From assembly GCF_032062135.1 (NCBI RefSeq), contig NC_092863.1, positions 20,448,957-20,512,956 on the forward strand: a DNA stretch of 64,000 nt, given 5' to 3'. Positions 10,485 to 23,255 of the stretch are shown piece by piece (within the stretch, counting starts at the first letter, position 1; each line of letters begins with the position of its first letter). Under the pieces are notes generated by a model. That model saw only the letters and a list, made by a program, of their open reading frames with translations. It did not search any database and had not been told where the DNA came from. This DNA comes from Pyxicephalus adspersus. Its lineage: Eukaryota > Chordata > Amphibia > Anura > Pyxicephalidae. A program made the translations under genes and the position numbers.

Positions 10485-10870
10485 TTAAAGTGTACCTAAA
10501 CTCGGAATTTTTACTTTACATAGAAGGGTTGACAACTCTTTTATTTAAAGTATTTTTTTTAAATAGTAGTTTATTTTAAAAAAAATTTTTATCCTACCTC
10601 AACAATAATGGGAGTGCAGAGCCTCCCGGAATACCTACATCATGCATCCCGGCAGGCTCTGGGCTGCTCCCCTATTGATGATAAGAGCCCTTTCATCAAA
10701 AGAAAAAAAAAATTGCCGATCTCATGCATGTGCAGTGAGATCAGCAATTTTTTCCCCTATCCACATTACCCGATCTCGTGCCTGTGCAGTGCAAGATCAG
10801 GTGACGTAGGAAGAAGAACCCGGAAGAAGAGAGGATGTTGCCGCCTTGCGCTGGGCCGTTTATCGACTGG
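10485..10870 (+). mobile_element. TTAA-flanked MITE, copy B (3'-truncated)
   Basis: TTAA at 10485-10488 begins the terminal repeat 'ttaaagtgtacctaaactcg'. The internal landmarks of the family follow: 'gagatcagcaattttt', 'ccgatctcgtgcctgtgcag' and 'aggtgacgtaggaagaag'. The right terminus is absent; the family text stops near 10870. Confidence 0.7.
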
Positions 10871-12254
10871 TATATTTTACCAACACAAAAATTAAGGTTA
10901 ATACATAATATTAATACATAATATTAATAAAATAACAATACATAATAATGCACAAACATTACCATACTCTGACTGAATGTCGATAGTAATAAATCAGCAA
11001 AAGTTTTCATGTCTCCTAAAAAGGTCATCAGTATATACACCTCACAAATCTTTTTTATACATAGGACATCTGGGCAATTTTGTTGCATCCCCTTTTATTT
11101 ACATGCACCAAGGTACCTATTTATATCCCCCTCCTAATATACAGAAATTAAACATTAAAGACACATCCACTTAAAGAGGAAAACATCCCTGCCTCTATGG
11201 CAGTGTAAATGGCAATAAAACATTTATTAGACCTTCCTATTACAAAAAAAAATTAGAATACAATCATACCTTTTTCCTAGGTTGCTTTCTAATTTAATAC
11301 TACTCTGCCAGCTTTTTTTCTTCAAACAGGCACATCTATAAGACACATGCCTAAAGCAGGACTAAGGCTATGACGTGGTCATTCTACTGTTTTATAATGG
11401 GCTCCTAAGTAACCCTACAACACTTGGGTACAGAAGAGTGTGAACACCTATAAATTTATCCCGACGGAGCAGAAATTTCAAAGAAATAAGTTACGTTGTG
11501 TATAATTTCCAGCAGCTATGAATCTGTTTCTGATGCTAAAAAAATTACAACTGAATGTGCATTTAGGATACCAACACCCTCTCCTATATACTATGACAAA
11601 ACAGGCTGATTTTCCACTGGAGGGTAGATGCACTTGTGCACACTGGTGCAGACAAGGCTGTCACATTGCAGCAGGGTACTGGCACAAAAAGCCTCAGTAA
11701 CTGCTTGGTAATTACTTCTCGTTCCCACTAGTGTGTTGTGTTACCACATACATTTACATGCAAAAACAAATAGGTTTATAAAATGTGCATTCACCCACAT
11801 CACATAGGTGGGTCATTCCTAATGGCAGCCAGCACACTGCACTACATGTGCCAACGAACTGTGTGCTGCATTTTCAAAAGAGCAGCATGAACAGCTTTTT
11901 GTATGTTGTTGGTCATTTCGTTCAAATGAATAGGCTGCTATATTGCAAATCATACCAACACTAAACAACACACAGCCCACGGCACTAGTGAACTAAGCAA
12001 CTCAAACAATTTTCACTGTAGTATTTTGAATTTCACATTCTCAAAGTGTGGTATTAACAGAACAGGCTGCTACTGGTGTTTTGGTATAAGCACTTTCCAT
12101 TACAGACTAAATCAAGCCTGTGATTTTATGATGTGGCGATGCCACCGGGAGCAAGAGTTATCAAACCCACCTTTGGCGATGCCTTTAAAGATCTGGGGCC
12201 AACGCCACTTGGTAGAGCTAGGTGCATGATGCTAATGTTTTCAGTTACTTTAAA
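10871..12254. other. No gene recognised
   Basis: AT-rich intronic-looking DNA. A short 'aatacataatattaat' tandem occurs near 10900-10945. I see no exon or classifiable element. Confidence 0.45.
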
Positions 12255-12395
12255 GGTTTTATACTAGCCACCACTGTATGGGGCATTCTTTCCACTAGCC
12301 ACCAATAAGTTTTAGTTGGGGTTTCCCAACACATGAAAATTTCACAAGATCCTCAGAGGTAAAAATGTTGAGAAAAGCTGTTCTACCAACCCTCT
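12255..12395. repeat. Dispersed 'ccactagccaccaat' repeat, copy 2
   Basis: Contains 'ggggcattctttccactagc' and 'ccaccaataagtt', matching the phrasing of 7985-8290 and 51270-51490. Partial. Confidence 0.45.
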
Positions 12396-12479
12396 CCAGC
12401 AGTTTCTTGGAGTTTAATTACATCTCTTCTAATACATTTGACATGCCACCTTGCTTTAAAATGAAAAGTGTATTACTTA

Positions 12480-12610
12480 CCATAATTTTCCTTTCCTGAC
12501 TGCTCCATGTCACCATAGGAATGTGAATTAACTAACCCACACAGGGAGGGAAGCCCAAATATACTTAAAAGCTATCCAGGGGGCATTGAGGTCTTTTTAT
12601 TCTTTAGCAG
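12480..12610. repeat. Unnamed repeat shared with 43010-43450
   Basis: Shares the order 'tgactgctccatg', 'aactaacccacacagggagg' and 'aagcccaaatatacttaaaa' with the longer copy near 43010-43450. Non-coding. Class unknown. Confidence 0.4.
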
Positions 12611-13657
12611 AACCCAAGGAAAAATGGAAAGATGTTCTGAATCAAGTGCCGGGGTATTCAGGTAGTCTTAGAGATTATTTCTGACATAAAGATCATTGGT
12701 CCTAAGACCATCTTCTGGGAAAAATGGTGAGAAAGGTAACAAAAAAAGTACAAAAGAGACAAGGTGAGAAAGGTACAAAGAAAACAATCACTGAAACACT
12801 TCTGACCTCAAAGACAGCCACAAAAAAAAGCAATCTTCAGCAACAGCATGCCCAGTGAGGTCCTGATCCTACTCAGAATTTGTCTGATGCAAGAAAAATG
12901 GAGCACAAGAGGTAGGTCCCCTTTTCGGTAATTATTGCAACCTGAGGGATAAATTCATTATCATGTAATTATCATGACAGGCATTATTCACCTTGCACTC
13001 TGTCAAAACCCATAATTATCCCTTTCTCTAGCTCAACAGATGCTACAATGCTGTCAATGTGTTAAAAAATGTTGTAAATTATTCTAGGGAAAATAACAGG
13101 GGAAAACAGAAGGGTAAATGATCGTAGAGACTTTACAGTATGTCCAAAAAATAGTTTTTGTAGTAATAAACATTTGCATTATTTGATCCTATATGTTATT
13201 TATTCCACTATAGGTAAAGTAAACCTTTCATAAATTTGAGTTTTAATAGGTATAAGTTACTGTATCTTGAGTTAAAAACACATATCAATTTTATCATTGG
13301 ATACAAAATATAGGAGGCTGAACATTCTGATAAATCTCCACTTTTCCTGTATTCTAGTTTGCTCTTCTCTTAATATTTTGAGCCTGCCTATTTTTTCACT
13401 ATTATGATTAAACAGTATCAAGGTTCAGGAGGATCAGCTATTTCAGGAAAAGTTTAGATTTGCTGTATCCTGGATGGAAGTATGAAATAATGTCAGGCTG
13501 TGGATAGTTTATCTTGCATGAGTTGCAGAAAATGCAATTGGTATAATACATTTAAGGTTGGTTTGCAATAAAAATAAGTCTTGTAAAAATTAAAGTACAG
13601 TTGTCACAAACCAATGCAACTCAGGCTGAGCATATACAGGGAAAATTCAACGAGCAA
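12611..13657. other. No gene recognised
   Basis: Low-complexity and mixed AT-rich sequence. A partial internal repeat 'ggtgagaaaggtaca' occurs near 12730-12780. No exon was seen. Confidence 0.45.
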
Positions 13658-13720
13658 AGGTTACATAGTTTGTAGAACTGAAAAAGTCCACTTAGTTCAA
13701 CCACAAGATACATCCTAAAA
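13658..13720 (-). repeat. CR1-type LINE 3' tail fragment
   Basis: Plus-strand 'gttacatagtttgtagaact' followed by 'aaaaagtccacttagttcaa' is the complement of the 3' terminus seen at the end of the LINE at 15530-18960. A short 5'-truncated insertion. Confidence 0.6.
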
Positions 13721-15529
13721 AAAGTTTATGTCAAAATAATAAAGAATGTCTCCAGCCAAAAACACACAGTAAAAATGAAAAATATATTGGAAAGAATGCT
13801 AATTGCCTGGATGTACAGCCAGTGATTCAGAAGATAAAAGAAGATGATCAGAATACCCAATTTTTTTTAAAAAAACAGAAACATCAGTTTACATAATTTT
13901 TCTGTAAAAGGTCCTCTTAAAAAAATAATAAAATAGAAAAAATATTTTTTGCTGCAATGTTTACCTTTATTTTTTGGGTTTCCCCAACAGTAATATTACT
14001 GCCTCTAGATGTCAACACTCAGCAGCCTAATCCATTTACTCTAAACTCATAATCCTTTCTCATCCTGTGAGTGGACAGGAGAAAGGAGAAGCAGATTAGT
14101 GATGAGCTCCTCTCTCTTACTCTGCTATTACTTCCTTGCAGCATGCTTCTTTTCAGCATCTAATTGGCTGCTTCTTCCCCGCCACCAGTTTAGTTTAAGG
14201 TAGTTACACTGCTTGCATTTAATGATGTTATAATCACATAGCTGCGTTATTCTGTTGTTTTTATTTTTGCCTGGATTTCAGCTTTAAAAAGTGAAACAAA
14301 GCTGTGAGCATTTATAACTATTTCTTCACTAAGCCCCGTCCTGCTTCCCAGATCTTACTATTTGTGCTTTTATGAAGTAGGCAGTCTTCTGGTGTTGGGT
14401 AAAGTAGGAGTGTCCTCACATAACCCACCCCATAGGCATTTAAACACACTCAGCCATTCCTAGCTTCCGCATGCCCACCATTCTAAACTCTGTTCACCGA
14501 TATCAAAGCTTATACAGAGAAATCTCTTCCCACATGACAGTATTCTGGCCTTGTTACTAGCCACTTTTGTTTGAGCAGTGTCACAAATGGGAAGTAAAAT
14601 CTTTTTTTCCATTAGTTTATTATATCCTATACCTCCACGAGATTAGACACTATATGGATCGAAAGTTATATTAAATGATGGCTCCATGCACAGACCTTGG
14701 ATTTGCAAACTGTAAAAGAAACAAACAAAAACAAATAACTTTATGAGATAAAATAAACATCATTACCCTTTTTTTGGAGCTTAAGCTTCTAAAATTGTTC
14801 ACATAAAGGAGGAATCCTAGGTACATTGAAGAACATTTAATAAGGAGTTCTTGTAGGCCTCAATCATAATAGATATTACAGCAAATTGACATATCTTTGC
14901 CGGTAATCCACATATGACAATTGTTCTCAGTTTTCCAGGTGAAAAAAATGACACTGTTATTTTGTCCGCCATCTGTTGTATTTAGCATGTAGATCATGAA
15001 AACACATAGAGTTCATGTGGATAAAATTTATACTACATGTGTTTCATTGTTGTTCATTTTTATAATATCAGTTCTGCATGTCCTTAGAACCTAAAATGTA
15101 ATTTTATTATTTTTTTAGACTGTTTGGCATCTTATGTCGCTATTTAGTTTTTGTGAATCTGTTTCGAATTTTCCTATTCAGAGATGTTGCCAGTAACAGC
15201 ACTTCCTGTTACTGAGTCACTGTGCTACAGTTAGCATCAACGTTATTGGTTAGGTAGGGAGATGCCTATCTAATAGGGGTTAAAAACCAGCTTGAAGGGC
15301 AAGCACTACAAGATGGCTAAACTGGTGCCTACTGCATAGCATAAGATTTGGGTAGCTGGAAACAGGAAGTTCTTTTTTTTATTGGGATCTATGAGATCTA
15401 ATGCAACATTTTCATAATATACGTTATTAAATGAAAGTTAAATTTAGGCTGTTGTTTTTGCTGCTTTTATTTCTCTGCACAATACTTTACTAAAACCCTC
15501 AAGAGAGAAATAGGTGGACCTCATAAAAA
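13721..15529. other. No gene recognised
   Basis: AT-rich intronic-looking DNA. A short hairpin, 'cagtaacagcacttcctgtt' plus 'actg', lies near 15191. No exon was identified. Confidence 0.45.
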
Positions 15530-16185
15530 TTGATTTGGGTCTGCTGTGCTAGGGGAAAGATATTTATGCACATGGTGAAGGGATATTTAAACTAGGTACA
15601 GCAAAAGGGCGGACATTTAGGAATTTAATACAAGGTAATGTTATGGTACAGTTTATGGAAGCCCCAACTAGAAATGATGCTGGGCCTAGTTTTTTTTAAC
15701 AATGCAGAGGTTTTAACAAATGTGCATTTAAAAGAGAATTTGGGTAGCAGTTAACCATAATATGATTTTATTTACTTTTAGGTTGAAAGCGGGAAGCAAA
15801 AACAGGAAAGATCAAAACATTTATTTTAAGAGAACAAATTTTCCATTACTAAGGGCGGCTCTCCAAGGAACACAGAACAGAAATGGGAATGTTTCAAGTC
15901 TGTTCTACTCAAGCACACTGCAAAATATATTCCAATGGGTAATAAGTTTAAGGGGTTAAAATAAATAAATAAATAAAACTGTTGCTCACAGTTAATGTTA
16001 AAAAAGCCATAAAAAACAAGAAAAGGGAATTCCAAAAATGTAAAAATGAAGGATCACTGTTTTTTGAAAATGATAAAGAATATAACAAAAAATGGAAAAA
16101 AAGATGTGAATGCAAAATTGATAAAAACAAATTACAAAAGAAAGTAAGGCAAACCCTCATTTTTTTTATATATAATAAAGCCCAC

Positions 16186-16694
16186 CTAAACTCAGAAATT
16201 TCACTTTACATAAAAGGGTAGATAACCCTTTTATGTTGAGTAAAAATTCTGTTTGTTTTGCAACACTTTTTAAAAAAAAGAGTGCAGCACCGTCCCTATT
16301 TCTTGATCACCTAGGCGATGGAGAATGAATGGGAGTGCAAAGCCTCCCTGGATACCTACGTCAGGCATCCCGGGAGGCTCTTGGATACTACTTCTGCACA
16401 TGCCTGAACATCTGAAGGAGCCTTTGCATGGGGAAATAAAAATTTTCTGATCTCACGCATGCGCAGTGAGATTTTCAAGTTTTTTTTTTTCCAATCTACA
16501 TCACCCGATTTCACGCCTGGGTTGGGTGACGTAGGAAGAAAAGGCTAAAATGACGGTGCCCGGCTCGGGCATGGATGGGGGGATGTTGCAGGACCCAATG
16601 GAAGAGACCTCCGGATGGATCGGACTGCCCTGCAGGATTGAAGGTAAGTGGATTTTTTTTGGTTTATCCACTTTTGCGTTTAGTTCCTCTTTAT
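16186..16694 (+). mobile_element. TTAA-flanked MITE, copy C, nested in the LINE
   Basis: Starts 'taaagcccacctaaactcag' and ends 'gcgtttagttcctcttta', with target TTAA decayed to ATAA/TTAT. The interior is nearly complete: 'cggtgcccggctcgggcatg', 'ggattgaaggtaagtg' and 'atctcacgcatgcgcagtga'. It interrupts LINE sequence, so it inserted later than the LINE. Confidence 0.75.
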
Positions 16695-17962
16695 TAGCAA
16701 AAGGATCAGATCTGAGCATGAAGGATGACTTGAGATAAAGAAAAGGTGAATTTAATAAACAGTTTTTTTTAGCTATGTGTACAAAAAGGAAAATGGCAGA
16801 GCTCAAGTTCAAATTGCTAATAGCAACGTCACTGCCTTAAACAAGCCACAGTGGCTCAAAATTGATATGACTGAGAAGCAGTTGGTCAAAAATAAGGTTG
16901 ACAAAGCACCTGGACCTAATGGATTACATTTAAGTGTCCTCAAAAGAGCTGAGCTCAGTAATTTTGAAGCCAAAGTTTCGAATTTTTAGAGACTCTTTAA
17001 TCACTGGCATGGAACCAATGGCACTATGATGCCAATGTGGTGCCTATCTTTAAAACGGAAGCAAAGTCTTTCCCAGTAACTACATACTTCTACATAGAGA
17101 AGTTTTAAGTAATAGTCAGCATGGATTCAAGAAAGATTGAAGTTGTCATACAAATTTACTCTCTTTTTATGAGGAAGTAAGTAAACAGGTAGATGGTGGA
17201 GCAGCAGTTGATATAGTGTACTTGGACTTTGCTAAAGCATTTGACACAGACAGACCCCTACATACAGTTATTATGTAAGTTAGGGTCAATAGGTTTAAAA
17301 AAATTAAATCTGTAAATGGCTAGAGAACTGGTTTAAGGACCGCATACAGAAAGTAGTGAATATGATAGAGTTTGGGATTAAAATACCCATTTCTGTGTTT
17401 TGCAGATGACACCAAACTATGTAATGGAATTAAGTCCATACAGGATGTCTATAATCTACAAGCAGACCTGGATGTACTGTTTGATTGGGCAGCCAAGTGG
17501 CAAATGAAATTTAATATTGATAAGTGTAAAGTTATGCACTTGGGGGCTAACAACATGCATGCTTCATACTGTCTAGGGGGAATACATTTGGAGGAGTCAG
17601 AAATGGAAAAGGATCTGGGGGTTCTGGTAGATCATAGACTTATTAATAGCATGCAATGCCAAGCTGCAATATCTAAAGCTAGCAAAGTACTTTCTTGTAT
17701 AAAAGAGACTGCAGAGATGGCGACATAATCCTGCCCCTGTACAAAGCATTGGTCAGACCACATCTGGTATATGCAGTCCAGTGTTGGGCACCAGTTCACA
17801 AAAAGGACATTGTGGAATTGGAGAGAGTGCAGAGAAGGGCAACTAAACTAATTAAAGGAATGGAGGAGCTCAGCTATGAGGAGAGATTAGCTGAACTGAA
17901 TTTATTCTCCCTTGAGAAGAGACGTTTAAGGGGGGATATGATCACCCTGTATAAAATATATA

Positions 17963-18516
17963 CCGTATTTTTCGCCCTATAAGACGCCCCGGAATATAAG
18001 ACGCACCCAATTTTAAAGGAGGAAAATCTAGAAAAAAAAGACTCTGAAAGATTATTCCCCTTCTGATCACTCATGTGCCATTCATACCGATATTCCCCTT
18101 CTGATCACTCATGTGCCATTCAAATTCCCTTTCTGATCACTCTATGCCTTTCAAATTCCCTTTCTGATCACTCTGTGTCATTCAAAATTCCTTTCTGATC
18201 ACTCTGTCATTCAAATTCCCCTTCTGATCACTCTGTGCTTTTTTCCACTGTACGGCAGTTAGGACAGGGAACAGCAGGTGGCGCTGTGCCGGCTTCTTTC
18301 ACTCTGCTTTACAGACAGGAGAAGACACGTACTGCTGCCAGAGAGAAGAGGAGACAGATGCTGCTGCAGCCAGAGACACACGCAGGATCGGGTATCGGGT
18401 GAGTATATTATTTTAGTTATTTTATCACACCTTTGTCGTATAGGACGCACTAATTCCCCCCCCCCCCCCCCAGTTTTGGGGAAGAAAAAGTGCGTCTTAT
18501 ACTGCAAAAAATACGG
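17963..18516. mobile_element. Tc/mariner-type MITE with TA duplication, nested in the LINE
   Basis: Inverted ends CCGTATTTTTCGCCCTATAA / complement of 'tatactgcaaaaaatacgg', with outer and inner 'aagacgc' / 'gcgtctta' pairing. It is flanked by TA at 17961-17962 and TA at 18517-18518. Removing the element restores continuous LINE text ('ataaaatata|aatggtcc'), which confirms the boundaries. TA target duplication fits Tc1/mariner-type elements; the subfamily is my guess. It contains a tandem array and a C-homopolymer at about 18457-18470. Confidence 0.8.
18050..18240. repeat. Short tandem array, unit about 30-33 bp, about six copies
   Basis: Repeats of the pattern 'ttccccttctgatcactc' plus 'atgtgccattcaaa', with unit-length variation, lie inside the TA-flanked MITE. 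The core GATCACTC is perfectly kept in every unit. Confidence 0.85.
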
Positions 18517-19129
18517 TAAATGGTCCATAAAGAGAACTCTCTTCCCATATATTTAATTTAAATTCATTACAAAGGAGGGCATTCTTTTATCTGGAGGAAA
18601 ATAAATTTATTCTCTGGATAAAGAAGGGATTCTTTACTGTAAGGTCTGTGGAATAGGCTCCCAGGCTCCCACAGGAAGTTGTTTAAGCAAGTTCTATAGA
18701 TCGCTTTAAGAAAAAGCTGGATGCTTTTCTATATGCACATAATTTAACTGGGTATTAAAGTTTTAATGTAAAGAAAACAAACTGTTGATCCAGTCCAATC
18801 CAATTGGCTCATAGAATCAGGAAGGAATTTTTCACCTGTTAGGAGCAAATTGAACAAGGGTTTTTTCCCTTCCACTGGAATACCTAAGTCTATAGGGTTT
18901 TATCTGGAATATGTTTATTTACCTAGTGCTTGAACTTGATAGACTATGTAACTATGGTATACAAAGTACTTTGGTGGTGGAGTTTATGATCGGCTCAATG
19001 ACTGCAAGGTACATAGGTCCTGTGGCTGCACAACTAAAAAATCATCACCCTTTTATCGCTGTACTTGACAGTCCGGTTGAGGTGTTAGTGCTGATATGCT
19101 GTGTTTGTTTTTTCCCAAATGTGGTGCTT

Positions 19130-19665
19130 TGCTTTATGGCCAAACAAAGGCCATTTTGTATAGTCTTTTTGTAATTGTACTGTCATGAACCTTAACTTTT
19201 AACATGTTACTTAAGGCCAGAAGGGTCTGAGATGTAGCTCTTTTTTGCCCTTGTGGTGAATTTTTTGGGATGTCCATTCCTGATGTCTTTCCTACTTGGT
19301 CTAATGGTAGCACACACCTGAATATTCCAGACCAGTGAAACTTCCACAACCTTAGTTCTTATAGTGGTCACATTTGCTGATGATCAATTAATTGAATGCA
19401 TTTGATCAGAAGCACCTGGCTGCTACTTACTCTCTTAATTCCTATAAGTGGTAGGGGTGTGCCCAATATTTGACACACTAATTTTACATTTTGACTTAGT
19501 CTTTGATTAATAAATAAAGACGTAGTGTGATATGTCATCTGCTGTTGTTAATCAGAGGTTGTATTTACCAAATTTTTTACCCACTTTTTTTTCTTTATTA
19601 TGTCTCTATATGCAAAATCTTGAATTGAAAGAGGATGTACTTTCTTTTTCACATGACTGTATAAG
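19130..19665 (-). pseudogene. Tc1-like transposon, N-terminal part
   Basis: The minus-strand frame at 19134-19349 resembles the second helix-turn-helix of a Tc1 transposase ('SNMLKVKVHDSTITKRLYKM'). The sequence from 19350 to 19665 matches the non-coding 5' end of the same transposon type, closing with 'ctttttcacatgactgtata' near 19645-19665, a typical terminus. The catalytic domain is absent, so this is a truncated, dead copy. Confidence 0.65.
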
Positions 19666-20700
19666 CTTGATTGACACATGCATCACTTTTGCCCGTATTG
19701 TATTTACTGCACATAGCCATGAAAACTATATATGCGTACATCACATCTCAATTCTTAAAGCAGAACTAATATGAAAAGCAGGCATGTTCTTTACTGGAGA
19801 AGAGACACTGTTCACAGTCTTCACTATGAGCCATGACAACTAGACCCCAATTGAAGAGCAATGTATACAGTAATAGTATAGCGTAAAAAAGTGGTGTTCA
19901 TTTAAGTGTATAGAAAGAAAGAAACCTGGGAGGAGAGCCTAGGTATGGGACCTGCCAAAGTCTTACTACTGGCCTCTCCTCTATCAGAGTTTTCTTTGAA
20001 TTATCAACACAACGTAGGTGTTACATTTTTGATAAATGGGCTGTAAAATGTAAGACCCAGCATGAAGTATTATTGTAGAGTATAACAGTGCCTGCTCTTC
20101 ATAATAAATTCTATTTTTAATAAAACAATGTAATTGGCTGCAGTTGTTGCAAATGATCCCATTATTGTACTTTCATAACTGCCTTTTGCCCTAAACAAAA
20201 GTCTGATTGTAGCTCTTAAACAATGCTTGAGGTGCACAGGATGTAAATGCAGGGATTTAAAGGTACTTCTTTGTCTCTTTCAGGGCTTTTTATATGCAAA
20301 TTTAACCAGCACCTTTTTGGTCTACACCTGATAGGTATTCAGAAAAAAAAACAGTAATATGCAAGAAGTGAAAGGACAGAGACACAACCCGCCCACTTTT
20401 CTGAGTGTCGCGTACGGGGGACATGGTGCACTCCAATACATGCATTATGGTAACATACTCATTGTTGAACACAAACATTACGGCATGCATATGAAACTAC
20501 TGTAAACTTAATTTATTTTGATTGTTGAAAATGCCATAGGGATTGCTGAATAACTCAAAGAGGACAGCCAAACATAAAATGTTGTGGACAGCAAAAGAAT
20601 AATAAATCATGATAGGCAAATCTCTTTGTTGGGCATAGCTAATGTGTTAAAAAGCTAGGGACTAGCTTATGTTTATAAATGAATTATTTATAGTACAGGA
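19666..20700. other. No gene recognised
   Basis: AT-rich DNA without a supported exon or repeat class. Confidence 0.45.
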
Positions 20701-21215
20701 TGCCAGGGGTGGGTCGTGGATGGTGGATATATTTCCCCTGTTCCTCTGAAAAGAGAAAAAGAGGTGGTGTACTGCTATGGAGTCTGGGAAATTTGGTTTG
20801 GCGACCTGCACTGGCCATTGTTGTTAAGTAATACAGGGTTTGGAGTCATGGATAGGAGGTAAGGATCTGGATGGCCTTCCTATCCCATGGCAGTACAGCT
20901 CAGACTTTCATACTGACCTTGCAGGTATGTCTATGGGCTGTAAGGTAGTGGGTGTGTCTCTGAAAGTGAGCCTGGGAGCAGCTGCATGAGGTGGCTCCAT
21001 GTTTCTGGAGGACAAACTACTGACACCAAAAACCTTGACTACCTGTGAGTACCAGGTGTCTGCCTGGTGTAGCCGCTTGTGGCAGCAGGACTGTGTGATT
21101 ACCTATTTTGTGTTTCCATTTTGCTGAATAGAAGCTACTTTATTTGTGCCTGATTCTGAATAAATTAACTTTTTCTGAAGCATTACAGTGTCTTGCGGTA
21201 TGCTGATCCCCCGTA
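20701..21215 (+). repeat. Gypsy 5' LTR
   Basis: Aligns by eye to 25084-25550 through shared phrases: 'ggtggatatatttcccc', 'gtagtgggtgtgtctc', 'gtggcagcag', 'ctgaataaatt' (polyadenylation-like) and 'acagtgtcttgcgg'. It begins TG. The right end is uncertain by about 15 bp. Confidence 0.7.
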
Positions 21216-21339
21216 CATTACAACTGCTGCTCTGAGGCGCTGTTATGGGAATGTTTTTGTTTAAACCAAAAGACTGACATTTAATGGGACAGTGTCCTCT
21301 TTGTTAAAACTGCTAAAATGAAGAAACTCTTGCCGAAGC

Positions 21340-22030
21340 TTTCCAGGGCTACAATACAGCTGCAACAGAGCATGGTGGTGTAGCAAATCAGCTATGGCCT
21401 GCTCAGCAACAATCCACTAAAGCCCAGCTAGGGTCTTTGCGAGAGATTGCTGCAGCCCAGGCAACCACACTGCAGAAAGCCACTACCTCAAAGGCAAGAT
21501 TCCTTATTGAGGAAGTGCAGCAACTCACACCTGCTTGGAAGTCAGTGAGTTACCCATAGCAAACCCAACAGTCAGCCGAGCCAGCCACTTCCTACAGAAA
21601 ATGACCCCTTCAGATGATGTGGAGGCCAACCTCACTACAATAGAGGGGACAGTGGAATGGGGAGGGCGGGCATGTGATAACTGGGCTGGATTAATAGCTC
21701 CTTTCCTGTCTGGGGATCCCTAGAAGATGTATTCTGACCTTATTCCATCTAATGTTAAGGACTATGACAAGCTAATAGAAGAGATCCAAGCCAGTCTAGG
21801 TGTCACCACTGCAAGTCATGAGGAGGAGCAATTTACCCCAGATGGGCAACTCAGTCACCACCTTGCAGAGGGAAAGACTGATATGCTCACAAAGCTCTGC
21901 AACCAGCACAAAGGAAACCACCTGTGCATCCGCAGGGGAAGCTACCAAGGAAAGCCCCAAAGAAACTGACCAGACCATGTTAGAAGTGTCATCCCTGGGG
22001 ACACACAAGAGCCCAATGCCCCGCTCAGAA
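21340..22030 (+). pseudogene. Gypsy gag capsid remnant
   Basis: The first piece (about 21340-21530) gives a Gln/Ala-rich N-terminal segment. The second (21535-21723) and third (21727-21850) give a capsid-like segment with 'LQKMTPSDDVEANLTT', 'WAGLIAPFLSGD' and 'YSDLIP'. Stops between the pieces break the frame, including a TAG directly after the 'FLSGDP' block. This capsid layout is of the Gmr1-like Gypsy type that is considered related to the vertebrate SCAN domain (established literature; the match here is by eye). Downstream 'cagaggctattgctgtttgt' is no longer recognisable as gag. Confidence 0.65.
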
Positions 22031-22104
22031 GGAGCCAGTGGCGTGCAGACTGCTCCAGAGGCTATTGCTGTTTGTGCACTGCATGCCCTGCCTCTGTTGA
22101 GAGG

Positions 22105-22532
22105 CAGTTTGAGATGCTCAACATGCGCAGAAGAAGCGCAAAGCCTCCCAGGATACCTACGTCACGCATCCCGGGAAGCTTTGCGCTTTGCTGGCCACGG
22201 TAAATAGGGGAGCAACAGCAAGGAGGCGTCACCAGAGCTCCGGTGGCTCCGGTAGTTCCTAACGACCCCTGGCAGATCCAGCCGGATCAGCCAGGGGGCG
22301 TTAGGTCGGAATGAACCACTGGCTAGGCCGTATCTGGCCTAAAGGCCGGAGTTTGCCGACCCCTGGCTTAGGTGATCGAGGATTAGGGGGCAGTGCTGCA
22401 AGCTTTTATTTGTTTATTTATTTATTTTTTAAAAGGGTATTGCACTTAAAACCTAAACAAACAGAATTTTTACCTTACATAAAGGGGTTGTCTACCCTTT
22501 TATGTAAAGTGAAATTTCATTGGTACGCTTAA
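22105..22532 (-). mobile_element. TTAA MITE copy D, mixed with hAT debris, inside the Gypsy element
   Basis: The right end carries TTAA at 22529-22532 after 'ttacataaaggggttgtcta' type sequence. The left part has the family's 'cgcaaagcctcccaggatac'. Between them a hAT-like end, 'ggagtttgccgacccctg' (to 22365), shows a second element inserted or recombined. The left terminus is missing. Confidence 0.6.
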
Positions 22533-22609
22533 AAGTTAATGCTAAGAAGAGTGGTACAAAAAGATGGGAATAACTGGGAATATTTACTTCCAGCTCTGTT
22601 ATTTCCACC

Positions 22610-23255
22610 GGTGATGCCGGAGAAAATTTTGGTGGTCCACAGAAAAATTTGGACATTATTTGCAAATTTAATGTTTTATTAAAAAAATAATATTCTAATA
22701 AATTCTTGCACTAAATTCACAAACTGTACTATTGACGAAAAAATAAGGGAGGCGCAGCCTTGTTTCGACCATTACAACTATTACATTAGTCATCCTGATC
22801 TACGAATTATGATTCTCATCCGATTGTTTTATTTTATTTATGTCTCATATGCTCTTTTAGGTAAGTATCACCTTAACTGTTTATTTTCTTTAACAGTTAT
22901 GTTAAATGGCATCTAATGGTTTGACTTTCATATTTATCATTTCTTGTTTAGTCTTAGATTCAAATAAAATAAACCCATTATGAGTGAGAAAAAGCAAACA
23001 AATATTTTGCATTTCTTTAGCAATACCAAAAATAATGCAACTATTGATAATAGTAGCAATAGTAATACTTTACTTAACTGTGAGCTGATCTATTAATCAG
23101 AGCCTCCACAGTCCTTGTCAAGCACCATTAGGAAGATCATTATTTTACAAATGTATTTATCTTTTTAAAAAAATTCATAATAATGGTCAGCAAGATTTAA
23201 AATTATGAATTTAGTGGTCCGTGAGGTTGGAAAGGTTGGTGACCCGTGGTATACA
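22610..23255 (+). mobile_element. hAT deletion derivative, copy 1
   Basis: Matches 50179-51262 in order: 'ccacagaaaaatttggacat', the 'taggtaagtatcacc' donor-like site, the 'atgagtgagaaaaagcaaac' start, and the closing 'gtggtccgtgaggttgg'. The transposase-like start at 22981 runs 'MSEKKQTNILHFFSN' and stops within about 40 codons. The outer left terminus is lost at the junction with the TTAA MITE. Confidence 0.65.

Larger units (their letters stand above)
15530..18960 (+). pseudogene. CR1/Rex1-type LINE reverse transcriptase, decayed, with nested elements
   Basis: The LINE reads on the plus strand. A Lys-rich linker lies at about 15982-16160. An early RT block follows at 16800-16980, with the 'NKVDKAPGPNGLH' region, then a block near 17210-17250 ('VYLDFAKAFDT'). 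The catalytic motif is present as FADD at 17399-17410. The C-terminal block at 17400-17960 includes '[15 protein letters not shown]', '[14 protein letters not shown]' and '[15 protein letters not shown]'. A frame change near 17700 splits it, and stops occur earlier. Text resumes at 18519 and ends in the family-typical 'actatgtaactatg' near 18955. It is interrupted by a TTAA MITE (16186-16694) and a TA-flanked MITE (17963-18516). It was inserted in CACNB1 intron 2 and is inactive. Confidence 0.8.
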
